A stretch of DNA of 64,000 bases from Byssothecium circinans (lineage: Eukaryota > Ascomycota > Dothideomycetes > Pleosporales > Massarinaceae), in assembly GCA_010015675.1 (NCBI GenBank), contig ML976994.1:155633-219632 (forward strand), read 5' to 3'. The position numbers and the translations under genes are program-made. The notes beneath the pieces were generated by a model. It made no database searches. It was not told the DNA's origin and saw nothing but the letters and a program-made list of their open reading frames with translations. Positions within the stretch are counted from its first letter, which is position 1; every line of letters starts with the position of its first letter. This document shows, piece by piece, positions 33,660-45,769 of this stretch.

Positions 33660-36600
33660 TGTGGTAGTTGGAAGTTGGTAGTTCTCGGATGAAGAGCAAC
33701 GCAGATGAAGCGGTAGCAAGGCAGTGAGGCACTCGGTAGCGGACGGGATGGTTGGTGGATAGGTGCAGAGACAAGCGGGGCGAGGTCTGGATATGAAAGT
33801 GAGGTGTGGTTTTAGACAAGAGTCATGAACTGTTTGAGAAATTGGCGGAAAGACCAACAGATGGTAGGTTGTGGAGAACGGGAGCTGGCGATGTCGATAG
33901 TTTTAAGAGGGCGCTCAGGCACCGCAGCAGCGCAGCACGCCATGGGTGGAGCCTATCATGACCCTGTTCAGCATGGCAGGGATCTGTAGTCCCACGCCCA
34001 GCCTGCATGCACCTGCAGGCATCTCCGCACGGTTGGTGGACCGTGCGCGTTTTTCTCTCTTCGCGCGCTTTCCGAGCCCCTCTCACCTCTGACTGACTGA
34101 CTGACCCTCTCACGCCTCTGTGCCTCTCCGGGTCTCCCTCGCTGCCAGTGGCATTGCCGAGCCCTTTCCCAGCCGTGAACTGGCGCTGCGCCCAGGCGAA
34201 CGCACGCCATTCGCCTGCCGCTGACATTTGCCTCTGCGTTGGACAGGTGCACGCTCGCCATTCGCTGCCCGCAGAGATTTTGTCTTCCAACTGCAGCGGT
34301 AGCTCCTTCACAAGAATGTGCTGTGGGTTGCTCAAAAGAGGCTGCCGGCTGCGAGGGCACCGTGGTGGGCGTGGCATGGCATGGAGGGCAGTCAGTGCAG
34401 TATCAGCCGATCCCTCACCACCACCGACTCTCAGAGACGAGTTCCCTTGTGACACAAAGAGCCACAGCGGCCGGTAGTGGACGCCGTGATAGCGACGCGG
34501 CTGGATGACGAAAAGTTCCCAGCGGATTAGTAGCCTCGCTAGTCACCAGACATGCCCTGCGCCGGTCTGGCACGGATGACCATGATGTGAATGTAGGTAC
34601 GCGGCTAGCTGATTGTGAACGACGACCCCAAAAGGGGACGCACGATATCGGTTTCAGCGGTCATGAGTGCACCTCTTTTCCATGCGAGGGCGCCTCCCGT
34701 TCTTGCACGGCGTCCCGACTCTTCAAGCCAGTTTTTGCCCGCCCGGCGTTCGAGCGTGGAATATTGCCCCCATTTCTGAGGCCGACGTGTGCTCAGAATG
34801 GCGAAAATGGCGACAGAACCGCAACAGGACTGATGGACCGCAGGGGCAGGCCCGCTTACCGTCTCAGCCCTGTAGTCAGCCGAGAAATACGTACCCCAAG
34901 TCCGACTCTGCACAGGACAGGACGATGAGTCGCCATGGCCTGGATCATGATGCCCTTCGTTTGCTACAAAGTCGTGTTGGCTCCCAGTACACAACGTAGG
35001 CGACCTGCTGTAGCCCGAAGCAGCAAGGTCACGAACCGTTCATGCACAATACAGCACACACAGCGACGAGGTTATCTGTATCCGCTAGGGTCGTTCTCGT
35101 CTGCCAATATGGCGACGTCCCGCTGCTATTTCCAACCTTCACGCTATGCACGAGATTGCGCTCCACTGTCTATCAAATCCACTTTCTCTCGTATCGCACA
35201 GTAGCGATTGACTCGGAGATAACACACGCACCACCTCGTTAATGTATGCGCTGTAGGATTATTCCTACCGCAACTGGCGCGCAGCAGAGCAACGATCAAC
35301 ACAATTCCAACTTGTATGCAGACAATCATGGCCAAAAGGCAGGATTTGGCGCGCGTCGAGTCCTGCGCCAGCTCGCTTCACTGCTCAGCGCCTCCAGCCG
35401 TGGGCTGCTTTGCTTCAATGAAGTTCAATCACAACGCGGCAGGAGGTCTTGTCCGAGCTCGAGCTCAAGATCAAGCTCGCCCAGGGCGGAGCAATATTGA
35501 CTGCCTAGAGTCCCTGGCCGAGAACACCTGTTTGGATGTTATCCTCGCCGCCTGGAGCTTGCGTTGCCTTCGCGATGCGTCGACCTGCACCCCCAAAGCA
35601 CTCCCCCACCCGCCGGCTACCCCATCCGCCTCAATGTCCAGCGAGACGAATCATGCTCGTTGCTGCTTTGCATACCTCAAGCTGCAGCTCTTCTTGCAGG
35701 GTCCTGCAGGTTCACGGGGCAGCGAACGCCATTCGAGTGACTTGCAGATCAGCTTGATCTGTCATTTGCTAGCGACGTCAGGTTGGCACAGACCGCCCGT
35801 GAACGGGCCCTCGGTAGCTCCCCACGATTCCTTTTGTACATGTGCAGATTGAGAGTTGGACTTTTCAATACAAAGCCAACTACGGTACGCGCAATATATG
35901 CCTTATCCCAACATTCCGCGCGCGTAGCCTGCCATTAATTGCGTTGCGCCTGCCTCCGCACGCTACAGAAAGCCCCGCTATACGAAGGGTGTTGGGGCGA
36001 CGAACTCGCTAGCGCTTAGGAGGATTCCATGGCTTGATTTCCCCACAGAACAGGCGGACACCTGTCTAGGAACTGTCCGGAGAACGCAATCGTGCCAGCA
36101 GGAGAACCATGCGTTGACAAACCCCAAGTTTATCTTGGCGAAACTTGCCGAGGGAAGCCTTGGGTTTCGCTGAGTTTCGCTGAGCTTGTTGTTAGCTGCC
36201 GGACGGTCCGTATCAGCATGAACCTGATTGTTCGCCCGCTCCTGCATCATCTCGCAGGCCTCAGGCCGTCTGATAATATAACGCATGCTATAGTACGCTG
36301 CACTATAGAAAGCTTCAGAGCACGACATGAAGGACCATATGTAGCGGAATGCTCGAGGCAGCTTTAATGAACCGTGAGCCGTCAATGCATCAACGTAATC
36401 TCAGTTCAAGATCGAGATGCCCTGGCGCCTAACAGCATGGCGCTCTCATTCAGGAGGTGATGAAATTCGCCACCGCAGCATCGTCAAATTTGGTATCTCG
36501 TAGCCGCCGTGCCACTCCGTGCAATCAATCGTGAACGGAAGCACAGACCGGTCCACCTAGGTACATACTCAACAAGGCCAATTCCCAACAGCGTCTCGCT

Positions 36601-37069
36601 CTGAACCTGGAGCTGGTCGACAAATCTCCCGCTGGGTCCCGCAGGTCCGACTCGGCCCGTCCTCGTAGTTTCAGGCACGGGATGGAAACACAGCGTACCT
36701 TTTACTCGGGATTTGCGGGAAGAAAACCTCGCGGAACGGGGACCGAAAGCATTCAATGGAGAAGAAATTTCACAATGATGGACTAGAGCAACAGAAAGAG
36801 AAAGAGGCATGCAAGCATTCGGGCCTTTCAACCTCCGACATGCATGAATGACCAAAGTTACCAAACACTCGGCAGCACCCAATCCAATCCAATACAACCC
36901 ACAGCCCACACAAACACTACTCCGCATACTCCGTAGTGAACGTCCCTTCGTACAGCAACCGTAGGCTAGACCAACCCCGACCAACAATTCCCAACGACCA
37001 CGCCACTTCACCAACTCCCGTCCCGAGAGAAACCGTACAGAGGGAAAAAAAGCCCTTACCTAACTCACC
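33660..37069. other. Intergenic, about 3.4 kb, no gene recognised
   Basis: It lies between the divergent Ecl1-like and MET22 genes. Moderately GC-rich, it is full of overlapping open frames (33823-34455 minus, 35316-35852 plus, 36484-37014 minus) that lack domains and contradict each other in frame. A short direct repeat (GTTTCGCTGA twice) sits at about 36165-36185. Some unrecognised small gene cannot be excluded. Confidence 0.35.
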
Positions 37070-38260
37070 ATGTCATCTTCAACACCAACACTAACACCCA
37101 CACCCTACACCGCCGAACATGCCCTCGCCCTCCGCATAATCCACGCGGCATCGCACCTAACTAAAAACGTCCTCCGTGCTCTCCAAAACAACGTCGATGC
37201 TGAGACCAAAGCAGATGACAGTCCCGTGACAATAGCGGACCTCGGAGCGCAAGCCCTCATCATTTCCGCCCTGCACGCCGTGTACCCGCACGACCAGTTC
37301 CTTGGCGAGGAGAGCGCGGAACAACTGCGCAGAGACGAAAAGCTCGTGGAGCGTGTATGGGAGTTAGTGGAACGCGCGCAAGCAAAGCAGGACAGTGATG
37401 AATTGGGCGACGCGCAGTTGGAGCAGCGGCATGGGGAAGGTCGCACGACAGACGGAAATGAAAAGGCAAAATTGACCTTTCCGAAGAGTAGAGAGGAGAT
37501 GCTGGATATAATTGATCTGGGGACAGGCACGCAGACGAAAGAGGGCAGAGTATGGGTTATGGATCCCGTGGATGGCACGGCCACGTTCATGACGGGGAAC
37601 CAGTTCGCTGTCTGCCTATGCCTGCTCGTCGACGGCGTGCAGCAAGTCGGCGTCATCGGCTGTCCCAATTTATCATACGACCCAGCATCACCTCCTGCTC
37701 GCCTCCACGAAGACAACGTCGACACTTCCGGCTACGGCATCGTGCTCTGCGCCGTCAAAACCCAAGGCACGTATATCCGCAAAATGCTCGCTACCGGTCT
37801 GGGCCCCGCGCATCGGATACAGCATAATGGCCATGATGTTCACGCCACCAGCCGGCCATCCAGCGCGCTGAACTTCATCGAAAGCACACTAGGCAAAACC
37901 TCCCTCTCACAGCCCGAGCACAAACAAGTCGCCTCGCTACTAGGCGCCGACTGGCCCGGCACCGTCCTCTGGAGCCAGCAGATGAAGTACATAGCGCTCA
38001 CGCTAGGCGCTACCGATGTCATGCTGCGTCTTCCCACAGGTAAAGAGCGGTATACGTACATATGGGATCATGCCGGCGGCCAGCTCCTGTTCCAGGAAGC
38101 CGGTGGTGTTATCAAGGATATTGATGGCGGCGAGGTTGATTTCGCTCAGGGGCGCATTATCAAGGGAGAGAGGAACTTCGGCATGATAGCTGCTTTACCC
38201 GAGGTCTTTGAGACTGTGCATCGGGCCGTCAAGGACGTGCTTGCGCGCAGGTCGGGATGA
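37070..38260 (+). CDS. MET22: 3'(2'),5'-bisphosphate nucleotidase (Hal2/Met22)
   Basis: A 396-residue intronless member of the inositol-monophosphatase fold. It hydrolyses PAP and PAPS to AMP and APS, preventing PAP build-up during sulfate assimilation; the yeast enzyme is the Na+/Li+-sensitive target behind salt tolerance. Metal-binding motifs are in place: FLGEES (residues 77-82), VWVMDPVDGTATFM (Asp165, Asp168) and IWDHAGGQLLFQEAGG near 332. The N-terminal helix with VTIADLGAQALI also matches. An insert of about 35 residues between the first helices and the DPVDGT motif (DSDELGDAQ to NEKAKLTF) is variable. It ends RRSG with no targeting signal. It is convergent with VPS29 (551 bp apart). 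Confidence 0.95.
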   Translation: MSSSTPTLTPTPYTAEHALALRIIHAASHLTKNVLRALQNNVDAETKADDSPVTIADLGAQALIISALHAVYPHDQFLGEESAEQLRRDEKLVERVWELVERAQAKQDSDELGDAQLEQRHGEGRTTDGNEKAKLTFPKSREEMLDIIDLGTGTQTKEGRVWVMDPVDGTATFMTGNQFAVCLCLLVDGVQQVGVIGCPNLSYDPASPPARLHEDNVDTSGYGIVLCAVKTQGTYIRKMLATGLGPAHRIQHNGHDVHATSRPSSALNFIESTLGKTSLSQPEHKQVASLLGADWPGTVLWSQQMKYIALTLGATDVMLRLPTGKERYTYIWDHAGGQLLFQEAGGVIKDIDGGEVDFAQGRIIKGERNFGMIAALPEVFETVHRAVKDVLARRSG

Positions 38261-38811
38261 AAAAGGTAACGGAAATGAGATGGAATGAGGAGGGACGTTT
38301 GTGTGAGGGTGAACCCTTGGATGGATCGCGTGGTATTACATGGCCTCACCGGCCTGTTACACCATTGCACAGCTCGTCCATGCAACAGGGCAAGCAGAAA
38401 GTGTGGGGTAGCGAAGCGAAAGAGGGTGCGCTGTGCTACAAAGAAGTAGTAACAGCCCTCAGCTCACGCTCAGGTTCAAGCTTCCAGGGTCTTGGTCCCC
38501 GTCGGAAGCCGATAGAAGCACAAAATCTCCAAAAGGGGAATGGAACACAGACTTAGAGAAAAGTGCAGCGTGCCCTTCCGCATACATATGCATAGATGAT
38601 GCTTCTAGCCGCTTCATTTCTCAATCATGCAGCCCGCGTGCCACAGCCGGCCGCTTCTCAAGTCCAGCCCAATCATCTCTGCAGAAGTGTGAATGTCGTG
38701 AACAGTGTTCGATTTAGAACATGAAATGCTGCGTTAAATCTTCCCCATGTGCCATGCATGGCCTGGAGCCGCAAGGCGCCAGATCTAGCAATGTCTTCCC
38801 TCCCTCGTGCT
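38261..38811. other. 3' intergenic between convergent MET22 and VPS29
   Basis: 551 bp of 3' flank. The short frames here show no domain. Confidence 0.5.
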
Positions 38812-39672
38812 CTATGATACACCACCGCCGTTTTTCCGGAACGAGACCTTCTCCACCGCGACGTTTTCCGCGCCATTTGCGTCCTTGCGCAGCTGATACA
38901 CATAGAGGACGAGAACATCTCCTTGGACCTATATTTCGCTATTAGCCGCAATCTTGTGCGATCATTTCCCCCGCATTCACAGTTACATCGGCTGCGGGCG
39001 CAATTGCACCTGTAGCCGCATGTTTGTAAAGGGGGACTCACATCCATAAGCACAAAGCTCGGGGTAGGTTCCTCCTCCTCAGGCCACCATCCCGTCGTCA
39101 TGGCTCCTGTAGCACTCCCGGGATTCACAAAGAACTTGCCCTCCATCTCATAAGCCTCGAACTTGTGCGTGCCACCCCATAGCAGGATATCTACATCCAT
39201 CTGCCGCGCAGCGATGAGCAGACTGTCGCCATCGCCAGGCGGTATGATCGTGTGCCCGTGTGTAAAGCCTATGCGTAGCGAGCCGTGCGTCACGACTTTT
39301 GAGAGCGCGAGGTTCGGCGCCTCAACGTCGAAGTCGCCTTTCACGATGTGTAGGTCCGGCGCGATGCCGCGGAGGAACTCGTAGGTTTCTTTGTCGGTGA
39401 TGTTGCCTAGGCAGAGGATTTGGCCTATCTTCCCGGGTGCGAGGAGTTTCTTGAACTGCGTGGTGGTGGGTCAGAGTGGTGCGCGGCGAAGGCTGAGTGT
39501 AGGAGCAGTAAAGACGGAGGTGGAGAGTTGAGTATGCGTACCTTGCCCGGTATATCCTATGATTCCTGTAAGCTTGTGAGGTCTAGCGTCTTGTGTATGA
39601 ATATATGAGACCAACCGGAGCTCTATCTGGTATGAAGAGGTCGCCTAAACATAGCACCAGTCGCGACGCCAT
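38812..39672 (-). CDS. VPS29: Vps29, retromer subunit
   Basis: A 200-residue phosphoesterase-fold scaffold of the retromer cargo-recognition trimer (with Vps35 and Vps26), acting on endosomes. Exons 39616-39672, 39542-39556, 39042-39455 and 38812-38928 join in frame. Motifs follow family order: MASRLVLCLGDLFIPDRAP, DIPGK (the 15-nt second exon), FKKLLAPGKIGQILCLGNIT, VKGDFDVEAPN, FTHGHTIIPPGDGDSLLIAA, ILLWGGTHKFEAYEMEGKFF, NPGSATGA and VLVLYVYQLRKD. The retained metal-site-like residues (GD, GN, HGH, GGTH) are typical of Vps29, which is catalytically weak or inactive. The first intron has an atypical GTTGGT donor. Length and ending are normal for fungi. Confidence 0.95.
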
Positions 39673-40671
39673 TGCGCCGGCTTTGCGTGGGTTTGGAGTG
39701 TTTGGAGCTTGTGAGAAGGCTTGAGAGCTTTGAAAAAGTATATGAGGGCGAATAACCACTCAAAATTGTTAATCTGGGCTGCTTGCGATGATGTTGCGGA
39801 GAGATGTTTGTGGGCTGAAGCTATGCGGTCGCCGAAGGCGGTGGCAAAATCACTTGGCATGAACGATGACGGTGATGTAAGCTCGAAAGGGCACTGAGGT
39901 AAGAAATAAAAGAAAGCATTGCTACATAAATAGTTTTGTAAACCTCTGCCAGCGTCCTGAGGAGGACTAACACACGATTGCTACTGTCGGCTTTCACAAC
40001 CCTGCGTATGGAGGTTCCTCGTGTTGCTATTCATTCGATTTTGACCTTTATACCTGCATGGTAAATTTCCCAGGGGAGATTTGGATGTGGTCACAGTTTA
40101 CTCGCTCTCTTAGTTCGATCATTGCAATTAGCGTCTGACCCAAATCCGCGCCTTCTCTCCTCAAACCTACCTTCAACAATTCATAGAGCCTTCGCCATGG
40201 AAACGTCCAAAAGAAGCCCCCCTTTGATGGAAAAAGGGTCCTAAATGCTCAGTAGAACATGCACCGCCAATGCTTGAGGGGTTTCGAAGTGGTTAAGAAG
40301 TATCAGAGGACGATTGGCCAGTATAGTTTACTGAGATTCGTCAGTGACCATCCATCCATCAGAAACTCTCCTGAAAGCAGCAAGTACAAAAGAAAACTCC
40401 CCATAGTCCTCTCCTGTATTGTAATGTTAAGTGTCAAAGATACCAATTTCAATGGCTACGGTTCAACACGAAGCCCAGTGGACCATACAAACTTCAATTC
40501 ATAAACGGTTATCATTGACTGTGACCCTATTATATGCAAATTGAAGCCCAATGGAATGAAAGCGGATATAACCCATGAGCATCCAACCCATATCATGCAT
40601 GCATGCAGTTTGATCAACTCCCCAGGCCGCCGGCCCGAATAGATCCTTATCACATATATTCTCATGTTCAT
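39673..40671. other. Intergenic, VPS29 promoter and MetAP2 3' flank
   Basis: About 1 kb, with the left part upstream of VPS29 and the right part downstream of MetAP2. No coding region is recognised. Confidence 0.5.
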
Positions 40672-42225
<1,554 letters not shown>

Positions 42226-42501
42226 GGTGCAAGAAGTGTCCAGAGTCGTGTGGCAGAACGGTAAAGAAAAAGGCACAGAGTCAGCTTAAAAGAAGGTTCG
42301 TGGTTGGGTGTTTTCTTGCCTAGGTAGCCTCGCATTTTCCGCCCCGCCCCACGCCCGCCTACACCTTCCCCGAAGTTGATCCCTGCACCGCCGCATGACG
42401 TTTAAACAAATAAGAGGCCAAGACACGCGCTCAAACATCTTTCGCTCCTTCAATCCGTCCTGGACTTGTTCTTCCACCACTCGAATTCGGCATGAAGGAC
42501 A
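42226..42501. promoter_or_regulatory. Shared divergent promoter of MAP2 and the J-protein gene
   Basis: Only 276 bp separate the two start codons, so the interval must contain both promoters and both 5' UTRs. A C-rich stretch lies at 42340-42370. No specific factor site can be named with confidence. Confidence 0.5.
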
Positions 42502-43461
42502 ATGAACCCCCTCCCCCTCGCCCACTGCGCCCCTCTACGCCGTTTGATCTTCCTCACAGAAGCGCCCTCTACCAACAGTCGCGCCTCACGTAAAGCGCGA
42601 ATATGGACATGCACCCAACACAGCCCGCGAAACAGAAACACTCTTCAAACGCTGACCAGCCGCTCGTCGTCTACTCCAACACACCGCTCCTCATTCCACA
42701 CCTCATCGCGACTGTCCTCTGATAATGACACCAATCACTACACAACCCTCGCCATCTCTTCAACCGCCTCCCCCGCTGAGATCAAACGCCAGTTTTATTC
42801 CCTCAGCAAAACCCACCACCCCGATCGCAATCCAGACGACCCCACAGCGAGCACGCGTTTCGTCGCCATAAGCGAAGCCTACCACGTCCTCTCTGTACCC
42901 GAGAAGCGCGCTCAATACGATGCGCACTTAAGTCAAACACAAGGGCAAGGGTCGAGGAGGTGGGGCGCCGTTTGGAGAGGTGGCGAAGGCGACCGTCCTC
43001 AAGGAAGCTATAGTAGCGCGAGTTTTGCGGGATCGAGACCGGCGAGTGGTCTGAATAAGAAGAGGACTACGTTTCGTGGACCGCCGCCGAGCTTCTATAA
43101 GAGCGGGGGGTATGGGAAACATGGGGCGAAGAGGGGCGAGTATGCATATCATCAGCATGAGGGGGAGAGGAGTGCTGGGCAGGAGAGCTATGGTGGGTTC
43201 GAGGGGTTTGGACCTGGGCAGACGGGACAAGGGAACGAGGTGCCGCATTTCGATGACAAGAGGCACAAGAAGACTCATGATCATGTGAATGATCACATTT
43301 ATGCGCGACGGAGAAGAACAAGGGCTTCTGATATACCTGATGATGTTGATCGTGGAGGGCAATTGGCGAGCTTCGTCCTAGTTGCTGGCACTGTGGGTGT
43401 GATTGCTTGGAGTGCGAAGGTGCTCGGAGAGAAGACCGAGAAGAAGGGAGACAAGACTTGA
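42502..43461 (+). CDS. J-domain (DnaJ/Hsp40) protein, probably mitochondrial membrane
   Basis: A 319-residue intronless protein. The N-terminal ~75 residues are Arg/Ser/Thr-rich and almost free of acids, ending RSSFHTSSR, as in mitochondrial presequences. The J-domain runs about 79-143: HYTTLAISSTASPAEIKRQF, HHPDRN with HPD at 106-108, FVAISEAYHVLSVPEKRAQY. A Gly/Arg/Tyr-rich middle (SYSSASFAGSRP, GKHGAKRGEYAYHQHEGE) follows, then one hydrophobic segment near the C-terminus (LASFVLVAGTVGVIAWSAKV) and a basic tail. There is no zinc-finger or DnaJ C-domain, so it is a class C J-protein. It would recruit an Hsp70 at a mitochondrial membrane. The layout recalls animal DNAJC30, but orthology is not shown. 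Confidence 0.85.
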   Translation: MNPLPLAHCAPLRRLIFLTEAPSTNSRASRKARIWTCTQHSPRNRNTLQTLTSRSSSTPTHRSSFHTSSRLSSDNDTNHYTTLAISSTASPAEIKRQFYSLSKTHHPDRNPDDPTASTRFVAISEAYHVLSVPEKRAQYDAHLSQTQGQGSRRWGAVWRGGEGDRPQGSYSSASFAGSRPASGLNKKRTTFRGPPPSFYKSGGYGKHGAKRGEYAYHQHEGERSAGQESYGGFEGFGPGQTGQGNEVPHFDDKRHKKTHDHVNDHIYARRRRTRASDIPDDVDRGGQLASFVLVAGTVGVIAWSAKVLGEKTEKKGDKT

Positions 43462-43693
43462 CAGGGCGATACCATGTCAAGCAACATCACTGTACATATC
43501 AGAGAAGGGCGTGCGCCTCCCAGTGTGGAGGAACTATTTAATGCATGATAGAGACAAGTTGTTTTACATGCCAAAAATCATTGTACATCTCTCATGCTAG
43601 TCGCATCGAGGCTAGAAAAGGAGGCAGACTCGCTATAGAACCAAGAAGAGAATCTAAAAACCTGCCCACGCTTTTCTTCAAATTACAATACGC

Positions 43694-44938
43694 TTAGCCC
43701 TCAAAGGTGAAGCTGGTGCCGAGCTTGTGGCCGGCTTCGTTCAGCTTCTGGGTATCGAAAGAGCCGCCGACACCGAAGGTCAGACCGCTGTTGACCTGGG
43801 TGTTGTAGGCAAGGGACGCGATGCCGAGGTTGTTGATCTTGGCCTAGAAACAGTTAGGGGAAGTGTCCCAGTTGAAACAGAGGGATTCTCACCTTGGCGA
43901 AGGAAGCAGGGTCAATCTTGTACTTGGCAGCGAGCTCAAGGCCAACGGCAGAATTGGACTTTGAGTCCCAGCTAGCCTTAGCACCAGCCTCGACGGCAGG
44001 GTTCACCTTCTGGTAGTAGGCAGCGGTGAAGACGCTGAGGGAGTTGGTGGCCGTGATAGCGGCGTTGTAGACGGGAGTTGTGTAGCCCACGGCGGCGGAG
44101 TACTTGGTGATGGCGGCCTTCTGGACATCGTAGCCAACCTCGCCACCGACGAGGAAACCCTCGTGGCTCAGAACAGCATCGGCCACAGCGCTAACGGCGC
44201 CGCTGGCCTGGAGGTCACCGAAGACACGGCCGTGGAAGTTGTTCTGCTTGAAGTGGAAGTTGAGCTTCTGGCCCTTGTTGCCGGCGGCCGGGTTAAAGTT
44301 GGAGAGGAGCTCCGTCTTCAGGCCAGAGGCGAGGGTGTCATTCAGCTCGACCTTGGTGGAGAGAAGGTTGGCGGTGTTCCATGACTGGGTGATGGCGATG
44401 CCTGTCCGGCGTTTCGTCAGCAGCTGTACTGTGTAGCCTGTTTCCTTGTACCCGTTCTGTGGCCATAGAGCGTCGAATAAACATATCTGGCTGGCGAAGC
44501 GGATAGGGAAGGGTGTGGAGAGAAAGAAAAGGGTGGGTCTTATACCATTGGCAAGCGCCTTCTTTCCCTCGAGCTGTCGTAGCGAGTTAGCGATGTCCAA
44601 TCGTTGCCGTGGATAGCGAAACTTACAGAAGAAGTGACAGGTCCATCATGCGCCGAGGTGCCCTTTGCGGTGAAGTTAACACCGTTGGGGGCCTTCAGCT
44701 TAACCTCGAGGGCAGCTGCAGAACGATTAGCGCGCGCAATGACAACTCAATAGATGCGCCCAACCTGCTGCAGCATGGTAAAAGTCCTTGTTGATGAGCT
44801 AGAAGACAAGCAGTCAGCAATTGCATCACTTGCGCCTGCAGGACAACTCACGTCGTTGGAGGGCTTCGCAATGTCGGCGAAGGCTGGAGGGGGGAATCGA
44901 GGCACCAGTTTCTCCTTGACGACGTAGTCGGTAGACAT
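43694..44938 (-). CDS. POR1: Mitochondrial outer-membrane porin (VDAC)
   Basis: This beta-barrel channel carries metabolites across the outer mitochondrial membrane. Six exons (44852-44938, 44765-44798, 44627-44715, 44546-44573, 43893-44401, 43694-43843) give 298 residues, with three very short early exons as is common in fungal porins. Landmarks are FADIAKPSND, LINKDFYHAAA, GVNFTAKGTSAHDG, ITQSWNTANLLSTKVELND, FHFKQNNFHGRVFGDL, SHEGFLVGGEVGYDVQKAAI, YSAAVGYTTPVYNAAITATN, LSVFTAAYYQKV, GLELAAKYKIDPASFAK and the terminal GTSFTFEG. The N-terminal extension MSTDYVVKEKLVPRFPP is about 15 residues longer than the Neurospora-type start, so the first ~15 codons could be 5' UTR or a true extension. 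It is convergent with the J-protein gene (232 bp). Confidence 0.95.
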
Positions 44939-45769
44939 GATGGAGGTGTTGTGGAGAGAGAGACAGGTGTAGATGCGGGTGTGGGTGTGGATGGGTTGAT
45001 GGGAACAACTTTTGCAGAGAGACGGAAAAACAAAGCGACACAAGCAGAAAAGCAGGGTGAAGTCAGCGCGATCCGACGAATTAAGCTAAGGAGCGGCGGG
45101 ATTTCCCGAAACGGCCCCGTGCCAAACAACCGAGAACGTGCATGTGGGAACCTCCCAGCGTCACCTCTTGAAAGTTGACAGCTTGTCATGTCAAACTGTC
45201 TTTTCCATGGGCTATCTTGTCTCTCCATGTCAGTCCTTCTGTACTTTAAACATCCTCATTTGTACTTCCGAGCACGTCGTCGTTCGCGACTTCGGCGAAG
45301 AAGGTGATTTCCATGAAACACTTCACCCCCTTTTCCACTTACTCGCCCTCTCGCGGAAAGATCAACGTGGGAAATACTCACCAGACAACTCAATCGCTCT
45401 CCTGGTAATTATTCAGTCACTCGCGGAGGTTTCTCTTCCTGAGGTCCTCAGGTTCACCTGGAGAGTTGTCTGAGGCAGCGTGAAGCATCTCGGGATCGAT
45501 ATCGTTAACTAGGGTATATTCGTGCTGTGGAAGAGGAAGAAGAAAGACAGGAGGTTGCAAGGCGCAATACGCTTGTTGCTGGGCGACGCCGTCACGCAGG
45601 TGCAAAAGGTTGACGGAGCACAGTTAGGCAAAGTCAATGTGATTCACGTGATATTAGACAACAAGCAAACTAATATCACAGAAGTGTGTATGTCCCGAAG
45701 TATCGTCACAAAGTCCGCACCTCCAAGCCTGGTGCCCATACTTCAATATCCACAGGTGGCATACGCTCC
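44939..45769. other. Intergenic between POR1 promoter and esterase pseudogene
   Basis: About 830 bp. The left half is the POR1 promoter. A minus-strand frame near 45417-45605 has no recognisable domain. Nothing else is seen. Confidence 0.45.

Noticed and set aside
33823..34455. Minus-strand frame of 210 codons
   Set aside because: Overlapped by other open frames in several phases, no domain, repetitive composition.
35316..35852. Plus-strand frame of 178 codons
   Set aside because: No domain, no splice-consistent neighbours, Cys/His/Ser-rich chance-like composition.
36484..37014. Minus-strand frame of 176 codons upstream of MET22
   Set aside because: Sits in the MET22 promoter and shows no family resemblance.
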